Shown here piece by piece: positions 8,276 through 14,499 of a DNA stretch of 15,295 nt (its first letter is position 1; the number at the start of each line of letters is the position of its first letter). Below the pieces are notes generated by a model, which saw nothing but the letters and a program-made list of their open reading frames with translations, searched no databases and was not told the origin of the DNA. Origin of the DNA: Mariprofundaceae bacterium. GTDB taxonomy: Bacteria; Pseudomonadota; Zetaproteobacteria; Mariprofundales; Mariprofundaceae. The DNA lies in the NCBI GenBank assembly GCA_030950825.1, contig JAUZQT010000063.1, positions 1 to 15,295 of the forward strand, in the 5' to 3' direction. The position numbers were made by a program, and so were the translations under genes.

Positions 8276-9535
8276 TCAGCTCGCGTAAATGGGGAAACGA
8301 TCAGTTAATGTGCGGACTTCTGCACCAATCGTTTGTTGCAGCATAATATCCTCAGGTGACTTCAGGACGCGTAAAATCATATCAGCAATCTCTTTGGCTT
8401 CTGGCTCTTTCATGCCACGTGCTGTGATGACAGATGTGCCAATGCGGATGCCTGATGTTACAAATGGTGATTCTGGGTCAAACGGGATGGTGTTTTTATT
8501 GGTCGTAATACCCGCAGCTTCCAAGGCGTGTTCGGCAACTTTACCAGTCATGCTCAGAGGGCGGAGATCGAGACGAAACATATGGCAATCGGTTCCACCA
8601 GAGACCACTTGAAAGCCGCCCGCTGTTAGTGTATCGGCCAAGGTACGCGCATTTTTTACTACCTGCGCCTGATCTTCTTTAAACTGCTCTTGCAGCGCCT
8701 CACCAAAGGCCACTGCTTTTGCTGCGATCACGTGCATCAATGGGCCTCCTTGAATGCCAGGGAAGATACGAGCGTTTAGTTTCTTCGCCAAATCATCATC
8801 ATCGGTTAAAATCATGCCGCCGCGTGGCCCACGCAGTGTTTTATGTGTGGTGGTCGTGATCACATGGGCGTGACCGACTGGGCTTGGATACACGCCTGCT
8901 GCAATTAAACCAGCATAGTGTGCCATATCTACAAACAGGACTGCACCGACAGAGTCGGCAATTTCACGCATGCGCTTAAAATCAATGTCACGCTCATAGG
9001 CCGATGCGCCACCAATAATCATTTTCGGTTGATGCTCTTCTGCCAAGGCTTGCATGACATCATAATCAATCAATTGATCAGACTCACGCACACCATAAGC
9101 CACCACATTGTATAAGAGCCCGGAGAAATTTACAGGGCAACCATGGGTTAAATGCCCACCATGGGATAAGTCCATCCCCATAACAGTATCACCAGGATTC
9201 ATCACCGCCATATACACAGCCATATTGGCTTGAGAGCCTGAGTGAGGCTGAACGTTGGCGTGCTTTACACCAAATATTTCTTTGGCACGCGCTTGGGCAA
9301 GGGATTCCACCTTATCCACATACTCGCAACCACCATAATAACGACGGCCAGGATAACCTTCGGCATATTTATTGGTCATAACAGAGCCTTGTGCCTGCAT
9401 GACAGCTTTGGATACAATATTCTCACTGGCAATCAGTTCGAGTGTATGTTGCTGGCGCCCCAGCTCTTCAGCAATGGCAGTAACCACCGCGTCATCATTT
9501 AAATCAGCCTGAAAGAAATCACTACGATCTGTCAT
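8276..9535 (-). CDS. glyA: Serine hydroxymethyltransferase
   Basis: GlyA interconverts serine and glycine while charging tetrahydrofolate with one-carbon units; it is PLP-dependent and cytoplasmic. The PLP lysine is in TTTTHKTLRGPRGG (about K232). Other family motifs are NKYAEGYPGRRYYGG and VQPHSGSQAN. The length of 419 residues is normal. The ATG at 9535 has GGAG at good spacing. It is the first gene of the coupled glyA-nrdR-leuB-asd-fimV run. The transcription start is unclear, since an intrinsic terminator ends only about 30 bases upstream. Confidence 0.97.
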   Translation of the reverse strand: MTDRSDFFQADLNDDAVVTAIAEELGRQQHTLELIASENIVSKAVMQAQGSVMTNKYAEGYPGRRYYGGCEYVDKVESLAQARAKEIFGVKHANVQPHSGSQANMAVYMAVMNPGDTVMGMDLSHGGHLTHGCPVNFSGLLYNVVAYGVRESDQLIDYDVMQALAEEHQPKMIIGGASAYERDIDFKRMREIADSVGAVLFVDMAHYAGLIAAGVYPSPVGHAHVITTTTHKTLRGPRGGMILTDDDDLAKKLNARIFPGIQGGPLMHVIAAKAVAFGEALQEQFKEDQAQVVKNARTLADTLTAGGFQVVSGGTDCHMFRLDLRPLSMTGKVAEHALEAAGITTNKNTIPFDPESPFVTSGIRIGTSVITARGMKEPEAKEIADMILRVLKSPEDIMLQQTIGAEVRTLTDRFPIYAS

Positions 9536-9564
9536 ATATTACTCCAAAACTATAAAATAAAAAC

Positions 9565-9596
9565 AAAACGAGGGCTCACAAAGGAGCCCTCGTTTT
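9565..9596 (-). terminator. Intrinsic terminator after rplS
   Basis: AAAACGAGGGCTC (9565-9577) and GAGCCCTCGTTTT (9584-9596) form a perfect 13-bp stem around a 6-base loop. A T-rich tail follows on the minus strand. The stem ends in A/T runs on both sides, so it could work in both directions. It should end the rplS transcript; glyA begins 29 bases beyond. Confidence 0.93.
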
Positions 9597-9665
9597 ATAA
9601 AAATGCTGTAGAGCTACGCCCAAAAAAGACAAGTGTAAGCCGATGAATTATTTCTTTACGATGCC

Positions 9666-10034
9666 TTAGTAACGACGCTCGCGAATACGGGCAGCCTTAC
9701 CGCGCAATTCACGTAGATAGTACAATTTCGCACGACGAACCTGACCGCGACGTTTGACATCAATACTTTCAAGCATTGGGGAGTGCAATGGAAAAATACG
9801 TTCAACACCAATACCATTGGAAATTTTACGTACTGTAAAGCTGCTTGAAATGCCTTTGTTGTGGCGGGCAATCACGACCCCTTCATAGGCTTGTAAACGC
9901 TCACGCTTTTCAGTACCCTTCTTGCTATCTTTAAAATCTACAACACGCACATTCACGCGGACAGTATCGCCCTCACGGAATGCCGGAATATCATCACGCA
10001 ACTGATCCTTGGTTACATCATCCAATGCACGCAT
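9666..10034 (-). CDS. rplS: 50S ribosomal protein L19
   Basis: L19 is a large-subunit protein at the 30S/50S interface. The sequence carries the family hallmarks: PAFREGDTVRVNVRV, the basic KGTEKRERLQAYEGVVIA, and GVERIFPLHSP. The C-terminus is basic and Arg-rich (RRAKLYYLRELRGKAARI). The length of 122 residues is typical. GGAGG lies just upstream of the ATG. In most bacteria it follows rpsP-rimM-trmD; here the gene upstream is a TM1570-type methyltransferase and trmD is not in the window. Confidence 0.97.
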   Translation of the reverse strand: MRALDDVTKDQLRDDIPAFREGDTVRVNVRVVDFKDSKKGTEKRERLQAYEGVVIARHNKGISSSFTVRKISNGIGVERIFPLHSPMLESIDVKRRGQVRRAKLYYLRELRGKAARIRERRY

Positions 10035-10143
10035 TTCATGCCTCCAAACTAACGGGTGTAGGTATTTCTACCCCGCGCAGTAAGAACAATTTATGGAGTG
10101 GGCAATACCATCTCCTTATTTGTTCCAATAATTCTTGATTATA

Positions 10144-10692
10144 TTAAATCATTCCAAGTCGATCTAGATAAATCGCCAAAGCAGCCCTGACCGAAAGGTG
10201 GCGCACCTTACCCATCCCAACTATCGGTGACAACCATCTATTTTCGGTGCTGCTCACGTTCGATAATTTTTTCATATCCAATCCGCATCCTGTACCGAAA
10301 ACAATCAGGTGATTGCCAGTTGTTTTGGGTAGTTCACTTGGTTCAATTACTTTACCATCACCAGGCTGTGCTGAGGTCATCCAGAGCTGATAATCACCTG
10401 CTTGTTGCGCCTCTTGCAGAGAATGAACCACGCAAATCGACTGTAACACTTTTTTTCGCCCTGTATTTCGCACACCACCTTCACCTGTTTGCCAGTAAGC
10501 AGTTAAATCATGCACCATGGCCTGCATACCTTTGGCAGGGTGTATCAAATACACTTTTTCAATGCCATAAAAGGCACAGCTTCGTGCAAAGTCATGCACA
10601 TCCATGGGTGTGATAGAAGTGGTGCTGCTCTCACCCAGACGATTGAGTACAGGGTGATGCACCAATGCTACGGCAATGGTATTGGCTTTCAT
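10144..10692 (-). CDS. TM1570/PF09936-type SPOUT RNA methyltransferase
   Basis: This 182-residue protein begins ALVHHPVLNRLGE and has the segments MDVHDFARSCAFYGIEKVYL and LTAYWQTGEGG. A glycine-rich SAM-site loop (LIVFGTGCGLD) and the C-terminal helix LSVRAALAIYLDRL follow. This pattern matches the small SAM-dependent RNA methyltransferase family typified by Thermotoga TM1570, often encoded beside trmD and rplS. Its substrate is not known to me. It lies 109 bp upstream of rplS on the same strand, in the place where trmD usually sits. TrmD itself is longer and has different motifs, so I do not call it trmD. No strong ribosome binding site precedes the ATG. Confidence 0.75.
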   Translation of the reverse strand: MKANTIAVALVHHPVLNRLGESSTTSITPMDVHDFARSCAFYGIEKVYLIHPAKGMQAMVHDLTAYWQTGEGGVRNTGRKKVLQSICVVHSLQEAQQAGDYQLWMTSAQPGDGKVIEPSELPKTTGNHLIVFGTGCGLDMKKLSNVSSTENRWLSPIVGMGKVRHLSVRAALAIYLDRLGMI

Positions 10693-10816
10693 TGAACGAT
10701 TCGCTGAAATATCAAAAGTTTATTGCGCTTTGCGCGCACCACAGTTTTGCCGCTTGTGAGGATTTTCCGAAAGCTTTTGGCATTAGCATGTTACAATATG
10801 CAGCATGCAATCGCGC

Positions 10817-11152
10817 CTATTTGGAATTGATACGTTTAAAGCTATGTACCCAAACAAGTGTGCTTTCATCCCACTCCATGCCCTTGTGCATACTTAGAAT
10901 AAGTGCTTTGTACATAGCTAAATTTGGATATCCTTCAGCCTGAGCTGAGCTGTCATTCATATCACCAAGCGTTTCGCGTAGCAGTGATGTCACTTCAAAG
11001 GGGATGCCATCAAGTTCAAACTCCTCACCAGGATAGGCATACACCCCATCACGGCGTTGTTGCGTTTTTTTTCCTGCAATAGCTGCTTCTTTCAGCTTTG
11101 GGTGACGCACTAAATTTTCAATTTCACATGTTTTATCTGGGTATTGATTCAT
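10817..11152 (-). CDS. Small ASCH-like domain protein
   Basis: This protein of 111 residues is conserved-looking along its whole length. It has a basic QQRRDGVYAYPGEEF motif, an acidic ETLGDMNDSSAQAEGYP motif and a C-terminal KGMEWDESTLVWVHSF. GKKTQQRR near the N-terminus followed by PGEEFELDGIPFEVT resembles the RNA-binding-like ASCH fold (a PUA relative). The function of such stand-alone proteins is mostly unknown to me. I chose the ATG at 11152 because the longer open frame (to 11281) has a low-similarity N-terminus and no ribosome binding site. It is divergent from the hypothetical gene at 11259, with about 106 bp between them. Confidence 0.6.
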   Translation of the reverse strand: MNQYPDKTCEIENLVRHPKLKEAAIAGKKTQQRRDGVYAYPGEEFELDGIPFEVTSLLRETLGDMNDSSAQAEGYPNLAMYKALILSMHKGMEWDESTLVWVHSFKRINSK

Positions 11153-11211
11153 ATCCCCAACTATTGTCGATAGCAATATGGAAAGTCTAGGTTTATTTTG
11201 GAACAGGCACC

Positions 11212-11233
11212 AAAAAGGGAAGCGTCCCCTTTT
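11212..11233. other. Hairpin in divergent intergenic region
   Basis: AAAAAGGGA (11212-11220) pairs with TCCCCTTTT (11225-11233) with one mismatch around AGCG. It looks like a short terminator with A and T runs at its ends. It lies between two divergent starts, so it would be an attenuator or the relic of an earlier gene end. Its role is not clear. Confidence 0.35.
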
Positions 11234-11258
11234 ATTAAAATATATCTCAGAAAAAGCA

Positions 11259-11714
11259 ATGAAAATAGTAACGCATGCCAAACTTAGCGCACCTACAGAT
11301 CAAGCTGGTCTACTGCTCTGGTTCACCCGTATATTGCGTGATGTTGATCAAAGCCAGCGCTTCGCTATTGAAATGCAGCATGGCTTGCTTACACGCGCAG
11401 CAGTTATTGTCGAATTTGAAAATGTCGGCAACAACTTTGATACGCAACGCACATTTGAACTGGTTCGTAGAGAAGTGGTAGAAGCATATGGTCAACCTGA
11501 TCGCTTTTTCAATCAAGGAAATTTCGGTGCAAACCTTGGCGTGGATTTGGCAGCGAATAAATTTATTCGGGTGATGGAATGGAAGCGTGATGGTGGCACG
11601 CTACGCTTTGGTATTCCGCGCAGGCTGGATGGAAAAGTGCGTATGGAATTGCAGTTCGGCAGGAACTTCCCTGCTCTGAAAGATACGCTGTGGAGTTTGG
11701 AGCAGGTGTTATGA
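11259..11714 (+). CDS. Conserved-looking hypothetical protein
   Basis: I do not recognise this 151-residue soluble protein. The N-terminus reads MKIVTHAKLSAPTDQAGLLL. The middle is mixed alpha/beta (RAAVIVEFENVGNN). The C-terminus is basic and aromatic (MEWKRDGGTLRFGIPRR, then LQFGRNFPALKDTLWSLEQ). No signal peptide or membrane span is seen. The frame is open from 11178, but I prefer the ATG at 11259. That the coding is real is supported by the second copy of its 3' end at 12440-12570, where all five base differences are silent. Its stop is only 20 bases from the end of the oppositely oriented higA. The last residue differs between copies (Leu here, Arg in the other), so this copy's final codon is probably part of the junction. 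Confidence 0.65.
   Translation: MKIVTHAKLSAPTDQAGLLLWFTRILRDVDQSQRFAIEMQHGLLTRAAVIVEFENVGNNFDTQRTFELVRREVVEAYGQPDRFFNQGNFGANLGVDLAANKFIRVMEWKRDGGTLRFGIPRRLDGKVRMELQFGRNFPALKDTLWSLEQVL
11578..11708 (+). repeat. Direct repeat A, 131 bp (3' end of hypothetical gene)
   Basis: This segment matches 12440-12570 at 126 of 131 positions, with an offset of 862 bp. The differences are AAG/AAA, CGT/CGC, TTG/TTA, CAG/CAA and AGG/AGA, all silent in the frame of the hypothetical gene. Similarity stops at both edges. The two copies bracket the reversed higBA module. Confidence 0.95.
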
Positions 11715-11734
11715 GCAGGCGTCAGGAAAAAGAG

Positions 11735-12091
11735 TCAGGCGGCCAGCGGGTGCACTTCATGCGCCAGCTTGTCGGCCAGCGCAAGTTCCGCAGCTTCGAG
11801 ATCATAGGCGGTCTGAAGTCCGGCCCAGAACTCCGGCGACAGACCGAAGTAGCGGCCAAGGCGCAGGGCGGTTTCGGCAGTAATCGCCTGTTTGCCGCGC
11901 ACAATTTTGCTGGCTGTCATTTGGCTGATGCCGGAATCCTTGGCCAGCCGGTACTGGCTGATGCCCATGGGTTTAAGAAAATCATCCCGCAGAATTTCTC
12001 CGGGGTGAATGTTGCCGATTCTTTCGCCTGTGGTGATCTCGGAAAAATCAATATTCCCCCTGTTCAACGATTCGCGAGTGATGGTGTTCAT
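11735..12091 (-). CDS. higA: HigA-type antitoxin (HTH_3/XRE)
   Basis: This 118-residue protein neutralises the HigB toxin and represses its own operon. It has the family stretch HPGEILRDDFLKPMGISQY, and a helix-turn-helix covers about 44-66 (SQYRLAKDSGISQMTASKIV). GKQAITAETALRLGRYFG and SPEFWAGLQTAYDLEAAE follow, as is typical. The ATG at 12091 has GGAG at good spacing. The protein carries about 20 extra residues before HPGE compared with the usual short form. It lies 9 bp downstream of the higB stop, the normal higB-higA order. It looks intact while higB does not. Local GC content is visibly higher than in the core genes, which suggests acquisition from elsewhere. Confidence 0.9.
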   Translation of the reverse strand: MNTITRESLNRGNIDFSEITTGERIGNIHPGEILRDDFLKPMGISQYRLAKDSGISQMTASKIVRGKQAITAETALRLGRYFGLSPEFWAGLQTAYDLEAAELALADKLAHEVHPLAA

Positions 12092-12100
12092 AAGTTTCTC

Positions 12101-12375
12101 CTAATGATAATCAGTAATTTCAACATCAAAAGCATCTCCATCGCGCCATACAAAACAGATACGCCACTGCCTGTTAATGCGGATGCTGTGTTCCCCCGCC
12201 CGGTCATTTTTCAAAGCTTCAAGTCTGTTGGCATGCGCAAATCATCCAGCGACCCGGCATGATCAATTTGCCGCAACTTCGACCGAGCGCGGCGCTGAAT
12301 ATCGTGCGGTGCGCTACGAATAAACAGACCGGAAAATATGGCCGCCGCAGCTTTCCCTTTGAAACTTTTAATCAC
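12101..12375 (-). pseudogene. higB: Frameshifted HigB-type toxin (RelE superfamily)
   Basis: HigB toxins are ribosome-dependent mRNA endonucleases. Reading from the GTG at 12375 gives MIKSFKGKAAAAIFSGL and then RRARSKLRQIDHAGSLDDLR. This frame stops at 12211-12213 after 54 residues. The adjacent frame supplies the rest of the family sequence: NRLEALKNDRAGEHSIRIN, then RQWRICFVWRDGDAF and VEITDYH, with a stop at 12101-12103. Joining the two frames needs one added base near 12227-12233. The combined length of about 91 residues is normal for HigB. The conserved SIRIN..W.ICF core lies after the shift, so the product as read is probably inactive. A sequencing error at this point would give the same picture. 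Confidence 0.85.
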
Positions 12376-12397
12376 AAAACCAACCCTAGCCTATCAA

Positions 12398-12422
12398 GAT
12401 ACTATCATCAAGGCATAGTATC
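12398..12422 (-). promoter_or_regulatory. Palindromic operator upstream of higBA
   Basis: GATACTAT (12398-12405) and ATAGTATC (12415-12422) are a perfect 8-bp inverted pair with a 9-base spacer, about 23 bases before the higB start. On the minus strand TTGATG and TAGGGT with a 17-base gap are a possible -35/-10 pair overlapping the palindrome. HigA proteins repress their own operon from such sites, so autoregulation is the natural reading. The palindrome is seen; binding is inferred. Confidence 0.6.
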
Positions 12423-12439
12423 GTGGCGCAACGTAGCGA

Positions 12440-12576
12440 AATGGAAACGCGATGGTGGCACGCTACGCTTTGGTATTCCGCGCAGGCTGGATGGAAAAGT
12501 GCGTATGGAATTACAATTCGGCAGAAACTTCCCTGCTCTGAAAGATACGCTGTGGAGTTTGGAGCAGGTGCGATGA
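12440..12576 (+). pseudogene. Orphan 3' end of the hypothetical gene (direct repeat B)
   Basis: This is the second copy of the last 45 or so codons of the gene at 11259-11714. It ends with its own codon (CGA) and TGA at 12574-12576. It lacks an upstream coding part, since bases just before 12440 belong to the higBA promoter side. The TGA overlaps an ATG (ATGA at 12573) that opens a 14-residue frame ending at 12617. This may be the start of what used to be the next gene. An open frame that reads through from 12259 is antisense to higB and is not taken as real. Confidence 0.8.
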
Positions 12577-12845
12577 AGAGAGCCAAACTTGCGGACAGTG
12601 GAATTCAGCTCGATTAAGCATGGAGGTTATACCTTTCAGTTATTATGGTGGTAGGTAATAGCCGCCTAATAATCCATCCCAAGCTTCAAACCATTGCCCT
12701 GGTTCACGTGCCCTCTAATTTGACGGAATCTGACTTGACTTGTATGTACTTAGTTTTGAAACAGCCATACTTTAGCAAAAAAAGATTAAAGTGCTCAGAA
12801 GCAGACACAATAGAGAGTTGATGTGTGTGTTTGAATGCTTATCGT
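12577..12845. other. Gene-free stretch between the orphan 3' end and vapBC
   Basis: No open frame of note is seen besides the 14-residue tail noted with the orphan fragment. The stretch is AT-rich and shows no RNA gene or clear inverted ends that I can recognise. Confidence 0.5.
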
Positions 12846-12886
12846 TTGCGTTAAGATATCTCATAGTTAGTATGCACATATACTAA
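12846..12886 (+). promoter_or_regulatory. vapBC promoter with overlapping palindrome
   Basis: TTGCGT (12846-12851) and TAGTAT (12868-12873), spaced 16 bp apart, are a plausible sigma-70 pair. TTAGTAT (12867-12873) and ATACTAA (12880-12886) are a perfect 7-bp inverted pair whose left arm covers the -10 box. A repressor bound there would block the promoter, as expected for VapB autoregulation. GGAGGT at 12895-12900 is the vapB ribosome binding site. Confidence 0.6.
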
Positions 12887-12905
12887 ATATATTTGGAGGT
12901 ATGTG

Positions 12906-13133
12906 ATGGCGCAGATCCATTGTTATGTTCCCGATGACGTTGCAGTTCAAGTCAGTAAAAAAGCAGCAGATTGTCATCTGTCAGTATCAAAGTACCTTGC
13001 CAGACTGGTGAAAAAAGATATTACATCCGGCTGGCCCGATGGCTACTTTGAGCAGGTTTTTGGCCAATGGGAAGGCGCGCCCCTGCAGAGGCAGCAACAG
13101 GGTGATTTTGAAAAGCGTGAGGAGCTGAAGTAA
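12906..13133 (+). CDS. vapB: VapB-type antitoxin (ribbon-helix-helix-like)
   Basis: This 75-residue protein begins AQIHCYVPDDVAVQVSKKAA, a strand-helix pattern with SVSKYLARLVKKDI as the next helix, consistent with a ribbon-helix-helix DNA-binding N-terminus. The Trp- and Phe-rich C-terminal part (GYFEQVFGQWEGAP) would wrap the toxin. GGAGGT precedes the ATG at 12906 by five bases; a GTG at 12903 is an alternative. The stop shares one base with the vapC start (TAATG). The role as antitoxin rests on the neighbouring PIN toxin and the palindrome upstream. Confidence 0.85.
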   Translation: MAQIHCYVPDDVAVQVSKKAADCHLSVSKYLARLVKKDITSGWPDGYFEQVFGQWEGAPLQRQQQGDFEKREELK

Positions 13134-13534
13134 TGTATTTGTTGGATAGTAATGTCTGTATCCGACTGCTTAACAGAGGGCACTCAGGCATTGAACAGCA
13201 ATTCCGGAATCATAATCCGACTGATATCGTTCTTTGCAGTGTTGTTCGGGCGGAGTTACTTTTTGGTGCCAGACATAGCCAACGAGTCGAAGCTAATATT
13301 CAACGGCTGGAACGCTTCTTTATGCCGCTTGGTAGCCTTCCATTTGATGATCGTTGTGCAGAAAAATACGCTGTAATTCGTCATGACCTATCATTGCGTG
13401 GTCAGTTGATTGGTCCCAATGACCTGCTGATTGCTGCCATAGCAGTGGCACATGATGCGGTACTCGTTACGCATAACCAAAAAGAGTTTGGCCGAGTTTT
13501 TGGCTTACGCATGGAAGACTGGGAAGCGGAATAG
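13133..13534 (+). CDS. vapC: VapC-type toxin, PIN-domain ribonuclease
   Basis: VapC toxins cleave tRNA or rRNA through a PIN nuclease site. This 133-residue protein has YLLDSNVCI with D5, RAELLFGA with E41, and GPNDLLIAAIA with D97. Near the C-terminus LVTHNQKEFGRV has Asn and Glu where the fourth acidic or polar residue is usual. The length matches the family, and all three main acidic residues are present, so the toxin appears intact. It starts inside the vapB stop codon, which implies coupled translation. The VapB and VapC assignment is by family; the RNA target cannot be told. Confidence 0.93.
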   Translation: MYLLDSNVCIRLLNRGHSGIEQQFRNHNPTDIVLCSVVRAELLFGARHSQRVEANIQRLERFFMPLGSLPFDDRCAEKYAVIRHDLSLRGQLIGPNDLLIAAIAVAHDAVLVTHNQKEFGRVFGLRMEDWEAE

Positions 13535-13612
13535 TCTGATCCAGAGTGAAGGAGATTGCTCTTTTAAATGATTATGTTCCCTGTCATAAGGAAGTCAAAC
13601 ACTATATTTCTC

Positions 13613-13853
13613 GTAACTATTCAGCATGTTTATAAGGTATCCTGCTAACCCATGAAAACCGTCATTCCTGCTTCGACAAGCTCAGCAACTCAACTGTATT
13701 GGGAATCCATTATAAAACAGGCGTGTTTATCATGGATCCTCAATACAAGCACTTGAGGATGACGAAATAAATGCATATTTGAGTAGGCTGCGGGATAAAT
13801 CATAGGTAAGTTGCGCTGCTACTGCTTATTTTTTAATTATGCTGAATAGTTAC
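13613..13853. mobile_element. 241-bp miniature element with IS66-like ends
   Basis: GTAACTATTCAGCAT at 13613-13627 and its exact reverse complement at 13839-13853 are 15-bp terminal inverted repeats. The flanks TATTTCTC (13605-13612) and TATTTTTC (13854-13861) match at 7 of 8 positions and look like an aged 8-bp target duplication. IS66-family elements have ends starting GTAA and make 8-bp duplications. A 13-bp copy of this end lies beside an IS66 transposase tail at 14198-14210. No coding sequence is inside, so it would need a transposase supplied from elsewhere. Confidence 0.75.
13660..13764. repeat. Imperfect palindromic repeat inside the miniature element
   Basis: The outer arms CGTCAT (13660-13665) and ATGACG (13759-13764) are complementary, and GGAATCCA and TGGATCCT pair further in. 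It resembles the dispersed CGTCATTCC-type palindromes found in many bacterial genomes. An imperfect RNA hairpin of about 105 bases would form if transcribed. Confidence 0.55.
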
Positions 13854-13963
13854 TATTTTTCATTAAAACACTCCCTATTGGGCAAGCAAAATCGACACCG
13901 TTTTTTGATATTTTTTTATCTTAGCGGCAGCTATTTTGTACGCCAATGATTTGTCAGTCTTGA

Positions 13964-14185
13964 ATCCGGTTTTCCGGAGTGTTCGCCTTTACCAATAACA
14001 GGGGGGAAAGTGATCTGCGCATGACAAAGGTACAGCAGGAAACATCAGTGTTTTCGTTCAACGGAAGGACGCAGACCTTCTGTAGAGTGCGCGGATATTT
14101 GTTCACTTGTCAGCGTAGAGGTATCTCAGCATCAGAAGCATTAACGTTACTTTTTCATGGTAAGTTTCCCGATTTCGTCAGTTAA
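13964..14185 (+). pseudogene. IS66-family transposase C-terminal remnant
   Basis: The frame reads FAFTNNRGESDLRMTKVQQ, matching the IS66 catalytic-Glu region (FTNNQAExDLRMxKVxQ). TFCRVRGYLFTCQRRGISA and ALTLLFHGKFPDF follow, as at the C-terminus of IS66 transposases. Only about 70 codons remain; an in-frame TGA at 13961-13963 cuts off the upstream part, and nothing upstream looks like the rest of the gene. The NQAE motif is altered to NRGE, although its Glu is kept. The tail is followed 12 bp later by the element end at 14198-14210. The piece is a decayed relic and cannot move by itself. Confidence 0.85.
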
Positions 14186-14197
14186 AATGGGAAAGCA

Positions 14198-14210
14198 GCT
14201 GAATAGTTAC
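14198..14210. mobile_element. Right-end inverted repeat of the IS66 relic
   Basis: GCTGAATAGTTAC is identical to the outer 13 bases of the ends of the 13613-13853 element and lies just past the transposase stop, where the right end of an IS66 element belongs. The 8 bases after it (TTGCGACA) do not match the flank of the left end at 13613, so the two are not a simple pair. Confidence 0.75.
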
Positions 14211-14499
14211 TTGCGACACGAAGTCGCGTAGATATTTGTTATGATTAGGTTACTTCGATGAAAGAAACCTATTACATAACCCGGTATTCTGCTACCGGTA
14301 TCCAGCAAGGCCATGCGCTGAGGAGTATTGCTCCGATGGGTGTGAAGCGTCTTGTAATGAAGCCTGAAGAAGAAATTCTTGGAGAGTGAACCGTGAGGAA
14401 CGTTCAATTCTGCCAGCATAAAGGCGGTAGGGATCTAGCCCTGCCCTTTAGGCTCAAATAAAACGGAACAGGAGAATATCTATCCTTTAGCCTTCGCGC
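14211..14499. other. Hairpin-rich stretch before the DUF4338 gene
   Basis: Several small inverted pairs occur: GCGAC/GTCGC near 14213-14227, CCGGTA/TACCGG near 14281-14298, and GGTAGGG/CCCTGCC near 14427-14446. A 43-residue frame, MKETYYITRYSATGIQQGHA onward, spans 14258-14389 but matches no family I know. It could be a decayed element end, a structured RNA or nothing. I see no group II intron domain V or tRNA. Confidence 0.25.

Noticed and set aside
12259..12576. A 105-codon plus-strand open frame ending in the orphan gene tail
   Set aside because: Its first half is antisense to higB; only the last 45 or so codons are real, as a displaced copy of another gene's end.
12577..12905. Integron attC sites around the TA modules
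   Set aside because: higBA and vapBC point in opposite directions and I see no convincing paired GTTRRRY/RYYYAAC sites or repeated attC-like units.
13613..14210. One IS66 element from the left end at 13613 to the right end at 14210
   Set aside because: The flanks of that pair do not match, while the 13613/13853 pair has matching 8-bp flanks and longer identical ends; the two are better read as separate relics.
14211..14499. A group II intron or tRNA in the hairpin-rich block
   Set aside because: No domain V-like sequence, no reverse transcriptase and no cloverleaf could be found by eye.
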